From the NCBI RefSeq assembly GCF_001746415.1, contig NZ_MEHJ01000001.1, forward strand, positions 2,873,001 to 2,937,000: DNA of 64,000 nt. Reading direction: 5' to 3'. Positions 1-8,094 of the stretch are shown in pieces. Under the pieces are notes generated by a model. It was not told the DNA's origin and made no database searches. It saw nothing but the letters and a program-made list of their open reading frames with translations. A program made the position numbers and the translations under genes. The stretch comes from Streptomyces agglomeratus (GTDB lineage Bacteria; Actinomycetota; Actinomycetes; Streptomycetales; Streptomycetaceae). Positions within the stretch are counted from its first letter, which is position 1; each line of letters opens with the position of its first letter.

Positions 1-1
1 G

Positions 2-250
2 GGGGTCGACGGCTGGGTGATCGATACGCCCGGTGTCCGTTCCTTCGGGCTGAACCACGTGGATCCCTCACGCGTCATCCTCGCCTTCCCCGACCTCGAA
101 CCGGGAACGGAGGGCTGCCCGCGCGGTTGCAGCCACGACGAGGCGGAGTGCGCGCTGGACCAGTGGGTGGCCGACGGTCACGCCGATCCGGCCAGGCTCG
201 ACTCGCTGCGCCGTCTGCTCGCGACGCGGGAGCGGCGCGAAGGCGACTGA
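2..250 (+). CDS. rsgA: Ribosome small-subunit-dependent GTPase A, C-terminal fragment
   Basis: This is the 3' end of a gene that begins before the window. The visible frame opens with the GTPase G3 motif DTPGVRSFGL. It continues into the C-terminal zinc-binding region, with Cys, His and Cys residues in the CPRGCSHDEAEC stretch, typical of RsgA/YjeQ. RsgA is a circularly permuted GTPase that checks late maturation of the 30S subunit. About 82 residues remain, so the OB-fold domain and the other G motifs lie outside. The end of the protein is normal and nothing suggests a pseudogene. Identification is strong from the DTPGVR...GL motif plus the zinc knuckle. Confidence 0.9.
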   Translation, partial: GVDGWVIDTPGVRSFGLNHVDPSRVILAFPDLEPGTEGCPRGCSHDEAECALDQWVADGHADPARLDSLRRLLATRERREGD

Positions 251-339
251 TCACGCCGCGTTTACGTCTGCGGGCCCTCAATGGGGGCATAATCCACCAA
301 GTCAGACGAAGCAGTCACCGACGCTGGAGGAAACCGACC

Positions 340-663
340 ATGGCGTGGCTGCTGGTGATGGTGGCGGGACTGCTGGAAACCGGCTTCGCGGTCTGCCTGA
401 AGCTATCCCACGGGTTCACCAGACTCTGGCCCACGGTCGCGTTCTGCGCCTTCGCGCTGGGCAGCTTCGGCCTGTTGACGCTGGCGCTGCGCAGGCTCGA
501 CGTGGGGCCGGCGTACGCGGTGTGGACGGGCATCGGCGCCGCGGGCACCGCGATCTACGGGATGATCTTCCTCGGCGACATGGTCTCCACGCTCAAGCTG
601 ATCTCCATCTCACTGGTGATCATCGGCGTCATCGGCCTCCAGCTCTCGGGCTCGGCCCACTGA
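340..663 (+). CDS. sugE: SMR-family guanidinium/quaternary ammonium exporter (Gdx/SugE type)
   Basis: A 107-residue protein with four predicted membrane helices, the normal SMR length. Glu13, in the first helix (GLLETGFAVCLKLSHGF), is the family's proton/substrate-coupling residue. The sequence follows the SugE/Gdx subgroup (LETxFAVxLKxSHGF, AYAVWTGIGAAGTA) rather than EmrE. Established work on that subgroup shows guanidinium/H+ antiport as a dual-topology dimer. The ATG is preceded by GGAGGA about eight bases upstream. The reading frame stays open further upstream but shows no family similarity there. Its last 35 bases overlap the end of the convergent TetR gene, which is a candidate regulator. 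No recognisable guanidine riboswitch is seen in the 89-base leader. Confidence 0.88.
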   Translation: MAWLLVMVAGLLETGFAVCLKLSHGFTRLWPTVAFCAFALGSFGLLTLALRRLDVGPAYAVWTGIGAAGTAIYGMIFLGDMVSTLKLISISLVIIGVIGLQLSGSAH

Positions 664-1306
664 GCCCCGGACCGCCGCCGCCCGCCGTCCCGCCCGCCGC
701 CCCGCCCAGAGCGGTCCGCAGTATCCGCGCGAAGTCGTCCCCCGACGCCGCGGGTGCCACGACGTACGACAGTGCGAGACGGACGGCCAGTTCACAGCGG
801 TACGCGACGACCGCCGCCTCTTCCTTCGTACGACCCGTGCCGAGCGCGGCGAGCGACCTTTCCCGTACGGCCGCGACCAGTTCGGCGGCTCCCGGCGAGC
901 CGGCGTCGGCGCGGCGCTGGGCAGGCACCGGGGACACCGCGGTCCCGAGGACGTAGCGGGCGGGGCCCGGTCCGGGCAGCCACTCGCCCCAGCAGCCGGT
1001 GAGCAGGGCGCGGACGAGCGAATTGGCGCGGGCGGCGCCGACGGTCCACTCGGCGACGGCCACGAGCCGGTCGTCGACGCCCGCCGGCCGCCCCGCCAGC
1101 GCCCGCTCCACACCGGTCAGGTACCCGTCCGCCTCACGCCGCACGAGCGCGCGGGCGAGACCGTCCTTGCTGCCGAACTCGTTGTAGAGGGTCTGCCGCG
1201 AGACCCGGGCGGCCGCGGCCACGTCCACCATCCGCACACCGGACCACGGGCGGCGCGCGAGCGCGGTGAGGGCGGCGTCCAGCAGGGCCTGTCGAGCTGT
1301 GGCCAT
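629..1306 (-). CDS. TetR-family transcriptional regulator
   Basis: About 225 residues. The N-terminal helix-turn-helix is clear: residues 1-50 start MATARQALLDAALTALARR and carry the signature VAAAARVSRQTLYNEFGSK. The remainder is a diverged ligand-binding domain, followed by a glycine/proline-rich tail of about 30 residues. I chose the ATG where TetR homology starts, because the upstream extension is arginine-rich and unconserved. The gene converges on and overlaps the end of the SMR exporter gene, and diverges from hisN. On its own strand a TTGACA-like hexamer lies at 1361-1366, with a spaced AACTCT at 1338-1343. It may control the exporter or itself. No ligand can be inferred. Confidence 0.85.
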   Translation of the reverse strand: MATARQALLDAALTALARRPWSGVRMVDVAAAARVSRQTLYNEFGSKDGLARALVRREADGYLTGVERALAGRPAGVDDRLVAVAEWTVGAARANSLVRALLTGCWGEWLPGPGPARYVLGTAVSPVPAQRRADAGSPGAAELVAAVRERSLAALGTGRTKEEAAVVAYRCELAVRLALSYVVAPAASGDDFARILRTALGGAAGGTAGGGGPGLSGPSPRAGGR

Positions 1307-1466
1307 CGCGTCGCCTCCCCGGCTCTGCTCCGCTTTCAGAGTTGACGCGCCGCGGGGCACTGTCAATGGCGCCCGGGCGGCGGTGCGGGGAGCGCGCGGA
1401 CGGGGGACCGCGCCCGCACAGCGAGACCGTGTGGTTCGCGCACAACACGGTCGATACTGTTCAGTC

Positions 1467-2261
1467 ATGCCCGACTATCACGATGATCTGCGCTTTGCCC
1501 ATGTCCTCGCGGACGCCGCGGACGCCACGACGATGGAGCGCTTCAAGGCTCTGGATCTCAAGGTCGAGACGAAACCGGACATGACACCGGTGACGGAGGC
1601 CGACAAGGCCGCCGAGGAGCTGATCCGCAGCCACCTGCACCGCGGCAGGCCGCGAGACGCCGTTCTGGGCGAGGAGTACGGGCTCCAGGGAACGGGCCCG
1701 CGCCGCTGGGTGGTCGACCCGATCGACGGTACGAAGAACTACGTGCGCGGCGTACCGGTGTGGGCGACCCTGATCTCCCTCATGGAAGCCGGCGAGCACG
1801 GTTTCCAGCCCGTGATGGGCGTCGTGTCCGCGCCGGCGCTGGGCCGCCGCTGGTGGGCGGCGAAGGGCGGCGGGGCGTACACCGGGCGCAGCCTCACCTC
1901 CGCGACCCGGCTCCACGTGTCCAAGGTCGACCGGATCGAGAACGCGTCCTTCGCGTACTCCTCGCTCAGCGGCTGGGAGGAGCGGGGCCGGCTCGACGGC
2001 TTCCTGAACCTGACCCGCGACTGCTGGCGGACGCGCGGCTACGGCGACTTCTGGCCGTACATGATGGTCGCCGAGGGCGCGGTGGACATCTGCGCCGAAC
2101 CCGAGCTCTCGCTCTGGGACATGGCCGCGAACGCGATCATCGTCCAGGAGGCGGGCGGTGTCTTCACCAGCCTCGAAGGAGTGACGGGCCCGCACGGCGG
2201 CAACGCCGCGGCGTCCAACGGCCTGCTCCACGAGGAGATGCTGAACTACCTCCGCGACTAG
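1467..2261 (+). CDS. hisN: Histidinol-phosphatase, inositol monophosphatase family
   Basis: A 264-residue IMPase-fold phosphatase. It has the two metal-binding signatures: GEE at residues 68-70, and WVVDPIDGTKNY from residue 81, where the aspartates bind Mg2+. A C-terminal LSLWDMAAN motif supplies the last metal/substrate aspartate. Actinobacterial orthologues dephosphorylate L-histidinol phosphate in histidine biosynthesis. The long N-terminal match to that subgroup (FAHVLADAADATTMERFKALDLKVETKPD) favours HisN over a generic inositol phosphatase. The ATG is where homology starts; no strong Shine-Dalgarno is visible, so the message may be leaderless or weakly led. Substrate choice is by family similarity, not proven here. 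Confidence 0.88.
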   Translation: MPDYHDDLRFAHVLADAADATTMERFKALDLKVETKPDMTPVTEADKAAEELIRSHLHRGRPRDAVLGEEYGLQGTGPRRWVVDPIDGTKNYVRGVPVWATLISLMEAGEHGFQPVMGVVSAPALGRRWWAAKGGGAYTGRSLTSATRLHVSKVDRIENASFAYSSLSGWEERGRLDGFLNLTRDCWRTRGYGDFWPYMMVAEGAVDICAEPELSLWDMAANAIIVQEAGGVFTSLEGVTGPHGGNAAASNGLLHEEMLNYLRD

Positions 2262-2449
2262 CGGCTCCGCCCCCGCGCCCGGGAAACCGGCGCGCGGGGG
2301 CAAATGATCACGCGATACGCCTCCCGCGCCCTCTTGTTGCCTTCCCGCCCGCCTGCCACTCTGACAGTCCCCCCACTTGTGAACTTGTGAATCGGTTCTC
2401 GTAGCGCGGTGCTCTCGACAACCGCTTCACCAAGGAGGTGGCTCTGTCC

Positions 2450-2863
2450 ATGCTCGTCCGTGACGCCATGAGCACGGTGGTCCTCACCATCGGCCCCGCC
2501 CACACACTCCGCCAGGCAGCCCGTCTGATGGCGGAGCGCCGCGTCGGGGCGGCCGTCGTCCTCGACACCGACGCCGGCGGAGTCGGCATTCTGACCGAAC
2601 GCGACATCCTCGTCTCCGTCGGGTCGGGCCAGAACCCCGACCTCGAAACGGCCGGCACCCACACCACCACCGACGTCGTCTTCGCGGCGCCGTCCTGGAC
2701 GCTGGAGGACGCCGCCGACGCCATGGCACACGGCGGCTTCCGGCACCTGATCGTGCTGGACGGCACCGGGCCCGTCGGCGTCGTCTCCGTACGCGACATC
2801 ATCCGCTGCTGGGCGCCGGGCCGCAGACAGCAACGGTCGCAACCGGACGCCCTGGTGGGTTGA
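2450..2863 (+). CDS. CBS-domain pair protein
   Basis: A 137-residue stand-alone Bateman module. The first CBS repeat covers about residues 1-60 (VRDAMSTVVLTIGP... VGILTERDIL) and the second about 75-130 (FAAPSWTLEDAADAMAHGGFRHLIVLD... GVVSVRDII). Such proteins bind adenosyl nucleotides and act as small regulators; partner and ligand are unknown. I chose the ATG because a near-perfect AAGGAGG at 2432-2438 precedes it by 11 bases. The in-frame GTG at 2438 overlaps that ribosome-binding site and is unlikely. The C-terminus is short and basic (GRRQQRSQ). It converges on the catalase gene across a shared terminator region. Confidence 0.85.
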   Translation: MLVRDAMSTVVLTIGPAHTLRQAARLMAERRVGAAVVLDTDAGGVGILTERDILVSVGSGQNPDLETAGTHTTTDVVFAAPSWTLEDAADAMAHGGFRHLIVLDGTGPVGVVSVRDIIRCWAPGRRQQRSQPDALVG

Positions 2864-2895
2864 GCGACACGGGCGACCCAGCGCCCCAGCGACAC

Positions 2896-2930
2896 GAGCA
2901 GCCGAGCAGCCGAGCAGCTGAGCGGCCGAG
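2896..2930. repeat. Short 9-bp tandem repeat (GAGCAGCCG)
   Basis: Four consecutive near-identical 9-base units lie between the convergent CBS and catalase genes. They are non-coding in context. Confidence 0.6.
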
Positions 2931-2942
2931 CGGAGCGCGAAG

Positions 2943-2979
2943 GAGGGCCGGACTCCTCTCGGGGAGGAATCCGGCCCTC
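2943..2979. terminator. Bidirectional hairpin between CBS gene and katA
   Basis: GAGGGCCGGA (2943-2952) pairs perfectly with TCCGGCCCTC (2970-2979). A second small stem can form inside the loop. It sits in the convergent intergenic space and could end both transcripts. There is no clear U-tract, as is usual in Streptomyces. Confidence 0.65.
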
Positions 2980-3001
2980 TGCCTACGGCAAGCGGTCCGT
3001 A

Positions 3002-4453
3002 CTAGCCGCGCAGGGCCTGGACCGCGGCTTCCAGCCGCTTGCCGAAGTCACCGTCCGCCTGACGGAAGTTGTTGACCGCGCGCTCCGCGATGTCGTCGCG
3101 CGACACCTTGGAGATGAACTGGGCCAGGTTGTCGATCAGGCGGCCCTTCTCGTCCTCGGACATCAGGCGGTAGAGGTTGCCCGCCTGGACGAAGTCGTCG
3201 TCCTCGGCGTGGTTCGGCGCCTCGTGGTTGCCGGTGGCGCCGGTGACCGGGACGGGCTCCCACAGCGGCCGGCCCGTCTGCGCGGGGCCGCCGAAGCTGT
3301 TGGGCTCGTAGTTCTTGGTGCCCTTGTGGCGGCCGTCGTACAGGTAGCCGTCACGGGAGTTCGTCCGCGCCTCGGTGGCGTGCGGGCGGTTCACCGGCAG
3401 GTGGTCGGCGTTGATGCCGACGCGGTAGCGGTGCGCGTCGCCGTACGCGAAGAGGCGGCCCTGGAGCATCTTGTCGGGCGACGGGCCGATGCCCGGCACG
3501 AAGTGCGCGGGGCTGAATATCGACTGCTCGACCTCGGCGAAGATGTTCTCCGGGTTGCGGTTGAGCTCCAGCTTGCCGATCTCGATCGGCGGGTAGTCCG
3601 CGTGCGGCCAGACCTTGGTCAGGTCGAACGGGTTGAAGCGGTACGTCGCCGCCTCGGCCGCCGGCATGATCTGCACCTGCACGGTCCAGGACGGGAACTC
3701 GCCGCGCTCGATGGCCTCGCGCAGGTCGCGCTGGTGCGAGTCGGGGTCGACGCCGGAGAGGCGGTTGGCCTCGTCGGTGGTGAGGTTCTTGATGCCCTGG
3801 TCGGTCTTGAAGTGGTACTTGACCCAGAAGACCTCGCCGGCCTCGTTGTTCCACTGGTACGTGTGCGAGCCGTACCCGTTCATGTGCCGCAGCGTCGCCG
3901 GGATGCCGCGGTCACCGAACAGCCAGGTCACCTGGTGCGTCGACTCGGGGCTCAGGCCCCAGAAGTCCCACACGTTGTCGGCTTCCTGCGAGCCGGTGTA
4001 CGGGTCGCGCTTCTGCGTGTGGATGAAGTCGGGGAACTTGATGGCGTCCTTGATGAAGAAGACGGGGGTGTTGTTCCCGACGAGGTCGTAGTTCCCCTCC
4101 TCCGTGTAGAACTTCAGCGCGAAGCCGCGGGGGTCGCGCACGGCGTCCGCGGAGCCGAGGTTGCCCGCGACCGTGGAGAAGCGCAGGAACGTTTCGGTCT
4201 TCTTGCCGACCTCGGAGAGGAACTTCGCCCGCGTCCACTGCGAGACGTCACGGGTGACGGTGAAGGTGCCGTACGCGCCGGCGCCGCGCGCGTGGACGAT
4301 GCGCTCCGGAATGCGCTCGCGGTTGAAGTGCGCGAGCTTCTCGAGCAGCGCCTGGTCCTGAACCAGAACGGGGCCGCCGACGCCAGCGGTCTCGCTGTTC
4401 TGGTTGTCGGCGACCGGCGCGCCGGCCTCCGTGGTAAGCGGTCCCTGCGTCAC
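3002..4453 (-). CDS. katA: Monofunctional haem catalase
   Basis: A 483-residue small-subunit catalase that converts H2O2 to water and oxygen. Visible motifs are the distal histidine in [12 protein letters not shown], the distal asparagine in [11 protein letters not shown], and the proximal haem tyrosine in [15 protein letters not shown] chose the GTG start (protein [10 protein letters not shown]...) because an AGGAGG lies seven bases upstream of it. The in-frame ATG at 4471 would add six residues but has a poor ribosome site, and that AGGAGG would then be inside the gene. The divergent neighbour is a Fur-family regulator, with a perfect palindrome between them. This is the arrangement of the known Streptomyces katA/catR peroxide-response pair. 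Confidence 0.95.
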   Translation of the reverse strand: MTQGPLTTEAGAPVADNQNSETAGVGGPVLVQDQALLEKLAHFNRERIPERIVHARGAGAYGTFTVTRDVSQWTRAKFLSEVGKKTETFLRFSTVAGNLGSADAVRDPRGFALKFYTEEGNYDLVGNNTPVFFIKDAIKFPDFIHTQKRDPYTGSQEADNVWDFWGLSPESTHQVTWLFGDRGIPATLRHMNGYGSHTYQWNNEAGEVFWVKYHFKTDQGIKNLTTDEANRLSGVDPDSHQRDLREAIERGEFPSWTVQVQIMPAAEAATYRFNPFDLTKVWPHADYPPIEIGKLELNRNPENIFAEVEQSIFSPAHFVPGIGPSPDKMLQGRLFAYGDAHRYRVGINADHLPVNRPHATEARTNSRDGYLYDGRHKGTKNYEPNSFGGPAQTGRPLWEPVPVTGATGNHEAPNHAEDDDFVQAGNLYRLMSEDEKGRLIDNLAQFISKVSRDDIAERAVNNFRQADGDFGKRLEAAVQALRG

Positions 4454-4513
4454 GTGCGCCTCCTGCGTCATACCTGCAAGTCCTGTCCCTTGGCGTTTGC
4501 CGTTCCCGATCCT

Positions 4514-4527
4514 ACAATGGACATTGT
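4514..4527. promoter_or_regulatory. Perfect palindrome, probable CatR/PerR-type operator
   Basis: ACAATG-GA-CATTGT is a perfect 6+2+6 inverted repeat in the catR-katA intergenic region, about 60 bases from the katA start. PerR-like Fur proteins bind AT-rich palindromes of this kind, and this one is a conspicuous AT-rich island in a GC-rich context. It overlaps the expected katA promoter region. Binding is inferred. Confidence 0.65.
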
Positions 4528-4595
4528 CTAAGTCAAGCAATCATCCAAAGTCACACCTGTTCGGGACCTGGTCCCTCCACTGTTAGGCTGGTCCC

Positions 4596-5012
4596 ATGAG
4601 TGACCTGTTGGAACGACTGCGCGGACGCGGCTGGCGTATGACCGCACAGCGGCGCGTCGTGGCCGAAGTCCTCGACGGGGACCACATCCACCTGACCGCC
4701 GACGAGGTGCACGCGCGCGCCGTCGCGAAGCTGCCGGAGATCTCCCGGGCGACCGTCTACAACACGCTGGGCGAGATGGTGTCCCTCGGCGAGGTGCTGG
4801 AGGTCTCCACGGACCGCCGGGCGAAGCGGTACGACCCGAACGCGCACCGCCCGCACCAGCACCTGGTGTGCGCGCAGTGCGGCGCCATACGGGACGTACA
4901 CCCGGTCGGCAATCCCCTGACGGACCTGCCGGACACCGAGCGCTTCGGCTTCACGATCTCGGACGTGGAAGTGACCTACCGGGGCACGTGCCCCAACTGC
5001 GCCTCCGCCTGA
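4596..5012 (+). CDS. catR: Fur-family peroxide-responsive repressor (CatR/PerR type)
   Basis: A 138-residue Fur/PerR protein. The winged-helix DNA-binding domain (RMTAQRRVVAEVL... LPEISRATVYNTLGEMVSLGEV) covers residues 1-80. The dimerisation domain has the two structural zinc pairs, Cys92/Cys95 and Cys132/Cys135, plus a histidine-rich HRPHQH stretch for the regulatory metal. In Streptomyces the CatR repressor next to the major catalase gene loses DNA binding when oxidised by peroxide. The divergent katA and the palindrome at 4514-4527 support the same role here. There is no strong Shine-Dalgarno before the ATG. The gene is followed by an 18-bp perfect terminator hairpin. Confidence 0.9.
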   Translation: MSDLLERLRGRGWRMTAQRRVVAEVLDGDHIHLTADEVHARAVAKLPEISRATVYNTLGEMVSLGEVLEVSTDRRAKRYDPNAHRPHQHLVCAQCGAIRDVHPVGNPLTDLPDTERFGFTISDVEVTYRGTCPNCASA

Positions 5013-5033
5013 CGCGCAACAACGCACAGCGCC

Positions 5034-5072
5034 AGAAGGGCCCGGCACCAGATCCTGGTGCCGGGCCCTTCT
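5034..5072 (+). terminator. Strong hairpin terminator after catR
   Basis: A perfect 18-bp stem: AGAAGGGCCCGGCACCAG at 5034-5051 pairs with 5055-5072 around a three-base loop. It lies 21 bases after the catR stop. Confidence 0.9.
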
Positions 5073-5123
5073 CGTGGCCTGCGCGTGTTGGGTGTGCGAC
5101 GCCCGCACGTGTTCCGTGTACGA

Positions 5124-5159
5124 CGAAGGCCCGGATCTCTTTCAAGATCCGGGCCTTCG
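5124..5159 (-). terminator. Terminator of the first initiator tRNA gene
   Basis: CGAAGGCCCGGATCT pairs perfectly (15 bp) with AGATCCGGGCCTTCG across a CTTTCA loop. It lies just past the tRNA 3' end on the minus strand. A near copy follows the second tRNA. Confidence 0.85.
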
Positions 5160-5172
5160 GCTACCTTTTCAG

Positions 5173-5246
5173 TAGCGGGGACAGGATTTGAACCTGCGAC
5201 CTCTGGGTTATGAGCCCAGCGAGCTACCGAGCTGCTCCACCCCGCG
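5173..5246 (-). tRNA. tRNA-fMet (CAT), initiator, copy 1
   Basis: Read on the minus strand this folds as a full cloverleaf of 74 bases, with no encoded CCA. The anticodon loop CTCATAA sits on a stem carrying the three G-C pairs (GGG...CCC) diagnostic of initiator tRNA. The acceptor has the unpaired first position (C1 opposite U72) seen in actinobacterial initiators. The T-arm GTTCAAATC is intact. It is base-for-base identical to the second copy at 7971-8044. Confidence 0.96.
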
Positions 5247-5290
5247 TCGGTAAACACGACTCTACGTCGTGCCGCCGACCAGCGCAAATC

Positions 5291-5396
5291 CGTTCCCGCA
5301 CGCCCGTTCCCGTACGAAGCGGTGAACCGTTCCCGTACGAGACGGTGACTCGTTCCCGTACGAGACGGTGACCCGTTCCCGTGCGTGGCGTTGACC
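5291..5396. repeat. 23-bp tandem repeat upstream of the first initiator tRNA
   Basis: CGTTCCCGTACGAGACGGTGA-type units start at 5305, 5328, 5351 and 5374, a regular 23-base period, with a partial unit at 5291. They lie between the end of the Sel1-repeat gene and the 5' end of the tRNA on the minus strand. They could therefore influence tRNA expression. They do not encode a plausible gene. Confidence 0.75.
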
Positions 5397-5447
5397 TGTG
5401 GTGAACAGTGGCGAAACGATCCGCCAGCAGCCGGGGCCACGCCGGGT

Positions 5448-7757
5448 CTACGCCGTGAGCTCCTGGTGCAGCGCCTCGCGCAACCGTGCCGCACGCTCCG
5501 CGACCTCGGCCGGCCCGAGCTCCACCGCCCGCGCGCACCACCGCTCGCCCTCGTCGAGCTCGCCGTGCCGGGCGGCGAGCAGCGCGAGGCGCAGCGCGGC
5601 TCGGCCGTGACCCGCGTGGGCGGCGCGGGACCACCACAGAGCCGCCTCCGGCTCGCTGCCCTCGCGGGCCAGCAGCAGTCCGAGGTTGAAGGCGCCGTTG
5701 CGGCTGCCCGCCTCGGCGGCCTCCCGGTACCAGCGGGCGGCGCCCTCCAGGTCGCCGCGGCCCGCGGCGAGCATGCCCACGCGCACCTGGGCGCGGCGGT
5801 GCCCCTGCTCGGCGGCCCGCTCGTACCACTCCTCGCACTCGGTCTTCTCGCTCAGCGGCTCACCGAGCCCGGGCGGGCCGGCGGGCGGCTGCCTGCTGTC
5901 GAGCAGCGTGGCGAGCCGGAACGCCGCCTCGGCGCTGCCGCTGCCCGCCGCGCAGCGCAGGTGCCGCTCGGCGTCCTGGTCCTCGCCGTCGCGCAGCAGG
6001 GCGATGCCGACCTGGAGCGCCGCCTCGGTGTGACCGGCGGCGGCGGCGCGCTCGTACCAGGCGAAGGCCGTACGGTCGTCGTCGCGACCCGCGTAGAGAA
6101 TGCCGAGATTGAAGGCGGCGTCGACGCTGCCCGCCTCGGCGGCCTTGGAGAACCACGGCTCGGCGCCCGCCGCGTCGCCGCCCTGGAGCAGCAGGATGGC
6201 GAGCGCGTTGGCGGCCTCGCGGTGGCCCGCGTAGGCGGCGCGCCGGTACCACTGGTCGGCCTGTGCGGTACGCCCCTGGGCGGCGCAGAGCAGCCCGAGG
6301 TTGTACGCCCCGTTCACGTCTCCCGCGTCCAGGGCGGCGCGGTACCAGCGCTCGGCGGTCTGCTGCTCGCCACGGGCGGCGTGCAGGGCGCCCAGCGCGT
6401 TGGCGGCGTTGCCGTCACCGTCCTGGGCGGCGCGCAGCCACCACACGGCGGCACTCTCCTCGTCCCCGGCGTCGCGCAGCAGGAAGCCCAGGGCGCACGC
6501 CGCCCGCGCCTCGCCGTCCTTGGCGGAGGTCAGGTACCAGCGCCCGGCCTCCTTGAGCTCGCCGCGCTCCTCCAGGATGGCGCCGAGGTGCAGGGCGGCA
6601 CGCCGGTGCCCGCGCGCGGCGGCCTGCCGGTACCACTGCTCGGCCTCCACGGCGGGGGGCAGCTCCCCGGCGGCGATCCCGGTGTGCCGGGTGCCGGTGC
6701 CGAACGGTCCGCCGCCGGTACGCCGGTTCCCGGCGCCCGTGGCGTGCCGGGTGCCGGTGGCCTGGCCCGCACCGTCCTCACCGGAAGCCTCGTGCGCACC
6801 GGTGTCCGTGCCGCCCGCGTCCGCGCCGCCGCGGGCGGGCCGGCCGGTACCGGTGGCGGGGACGGTGGCCGCACCGGCCCCGGCGTACCCGTCACCGGGG
6901 TAACGGGTGCCCGAGGGGCCGAGGCCGGGCGCGGTCCCGGAGCCCGCGCCGGAGCCCGCGCCCGCTCCGGAGCCGGAGTGCCGGGTGTTCGTGTCGAAGT
7001 CGAGGCGCCCCCTGCCCCTGCTGACCACGGCGGGGAGACCGGCGCCGAGCACGCCCGCGGCCGCACCGGCGCCACGGGCCCCGTTCGGTCCGCCCGCGCC
7101 CGTACCCGATGCCACCGCGCGCCTCGCGCGCGCGTCGGCGCCCCCCGGCGCCGCTGCGGGGTCGGGCACACCGGCGTGCGCCTCGGCGGCGGCGCGGCGG
7201 TCCAGGGTGCGGGCGAGGCGGTACGCGGCTTCCCGGTGGCCCTGCTCGGCTGCGGCGCGCAGCCACCGCTCGGCGCCCACGTCGCTGCGATGTTCCAGGA
7301 GGTCGGCGAGGGCGTACGCCCCCAGCGCGTGCCCCTGCTCGGCGGACTGGCGCAGCCAGTACTCGGCGGCGGGTTCGTCGCCGCGCTCACGGTAGTGGCG
7401 TCCGAGGGCGTGCGCGGCGGCTGCGGAGCCGGCCACGGCGGCGATGCGCCACCACCCGGCCGCCTCGTCGGCGTATCCGCGCTGGTGCAGGAGTACGCCC
7501 AGATTGTTCGCGGCGGCGCGGTCGCCGTCGGCGGTGGCGGCGCGAAGGTGCGGCTCGGCGCCGTCGAGGTCGCCGCGGCGCAGCAGCAGCGAGCCGAGCA
7601 CGCTCATGGCCTCGGTGTCGCCCTTCTCGGCGGCGGTCCGGTGGCGCGCCTCGAACTCGGCCTCGGCGGTGTCCACGGTGTCAACAGCGTGCTCCTGGTC
7701 TCGCTGCACAAACCGCCCTGTCTCCAACAGAGTTGTCCTGTCCCCCATAAAAACCAT
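5448..7757 (-). CDS. Sel1/TPR-repeat protein
   Basis: A 769-residue protein built of about 18 Sel1-like helical repeats of roughly 35 residues. The recurring pattern is ...AAEQGHREAAYRLA... and ...WYRxAAxAGxxxAAxxLGxLL. One block precedes and a longer block follows a low-complexity Gly/Ala/Thr/Pro insert at about residues 215-370 (TGTRHATGAGNRRTGGG-like). Sel1 arrays are protein-interaction scaffolds. No enzymatic domain, signal peptide or membrane segment is visible, so a cytoplasmic scaffold is likely. Starts at 7757 (ATG) and 7748 (ATG) are both possible; neither has a good ribosome site. The two initiator tRNAs flank it on the same strand. Confidence 0.85.
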   Translation of the reverse strand: MVFMGDRTTLLETGRFVQRDQEHAVDTVDTAEAEFEARHRTAAEKGDTEAMSVLGSLLLRRGDLDGAEPHLRAATADGDRAAANNLGVLLHQRGYADEAAGWWRIAAVAGSAAAAHALGRHYRERGDEPAAEYWLRQSAEQGHALGAYALADLLEHRSDVGAERWLRAAAEQGHREAAYRLARTLDRRAAAEAHAGVPDPAAAPGGADARARRAVASGTGAGGPNGARGAGAAAGVLGAGLPAVVSRGRGRLDFDTNTRHSGSGAGAGSGAGSGTAPGLGPSGTRYPGDGYAGAGAATVPATGTGRPARGGADAGGTDTGAHEASGEDGAGQATGTRHATGAGNRRTGGGPFGTGTRHTGIAAGELPPAVEAEQWYRQAAARGHRRAALHLGAILEERGELKEAGRWYLTSAKDGEARAACALGFLLRDAGDEESAAVWWLRAAQDGDGNAANALGALHAARGEQQTAERWYRAALDAGDVNGAYNLGLLCAAQGRTAQADQWYRRAAYAGHREAANALAILLLQGGDAAGAEPWFSKAAEAGSVDAAFNLGILYAGRDDDRTAFAWYERAAAAGHTEAALQVGIALLRDGEDQDAERHLRCAAGSGSAEAAFRLATLLDSRQPPAGPPGLGEPLSEKTECEEWYERAAEQGHRRAQVRVGMLAAGRGDLEGAARWYREAAEAGSRNGAFNLGLLLAREGSEPEAALWWSRAAHAGHGRAALRLALLAARHGELDEGERWCARAVELGPAEVAERAARLREALHQELTA

Positions 7758-7925
7758 CGTCGCACCACCCGCAACCCGCGTACACCTGGTATACCGCAGC
7801 CAGTGAGGTCACTTCAGCGTTTTGTCGACATGCCCACAGAGAGACACTCCAAACGCTCAATCACCAACTCCCCCCATCAGAGGGACGCTTCGTACGGGCG
7901 CGCGAGCTTCCGCGCGCACAACAAA

Positions 7926-7953
7926 GGCCCGGATCTCTTTCGAGATCCGGGCC
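7926..7953 (-). terminator. Terminator of the second initiator tRNA gene
   Basis: GGCCCGGATCTC pairs perfectly with GAGATCCGGGCC across TTTC. On the minus strand it is followed by TTTGT. It is nearly identical to the hairpin after the first copy. Confidence 0.85.
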
Positions 7954-7970
7954 CTCGTCTTCTTCTTCAG

Positions 7971-8044
7971 TAGCGGGGACAGGATTTGAACCTGCGACCT
8001 CTGGGTTATGAGCCCAGCGAGCTACCGAGCTGCTCCACCCCGCG
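7971..8044 (-). tRNA. tRNA-fMet (CAT), initiator, copy 2
   Basis: It has the same 74-base sequence as the first copy, including the GGG/CCC anticodon stem, C1/U72 and absent CCA. Similarity extends into the 3' flank and terminator, so tRNA plus terminator were duplicated together. It lies immediately downstream of the UPF0182 gene on the same strand. Confidence 0.96.
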
Positions 8045-8094
8045 CCGTTGTGTTCAAACAGTACCACGGCGCGGGGATGTCCCAGCTCAGCTGC

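Noticed and set aside
251..339. Possible guanidine riboswitch before the SugE/Gdx gene
   Set aside because: The leader is only 89 bases and shows neither the paired ACGR loops of guanidine-II nor a guanidine-I/III core that I can recognise.
5385..7973. Long plus-strand ORF (862 codons) opposite the Sel1 gene
   Set aside because: It is the antisense shadow of the Sel1 repeat gene in GC-rich DNA; composition is Gly/Ala/Arg/Val without domains.
5173..8044. Integrated element between the two initiator tRNAs
   Set aside because: There is no integrase or excisionase, both tRNAs are complete, and the gene between has normal composition; duplication explains the pattern.
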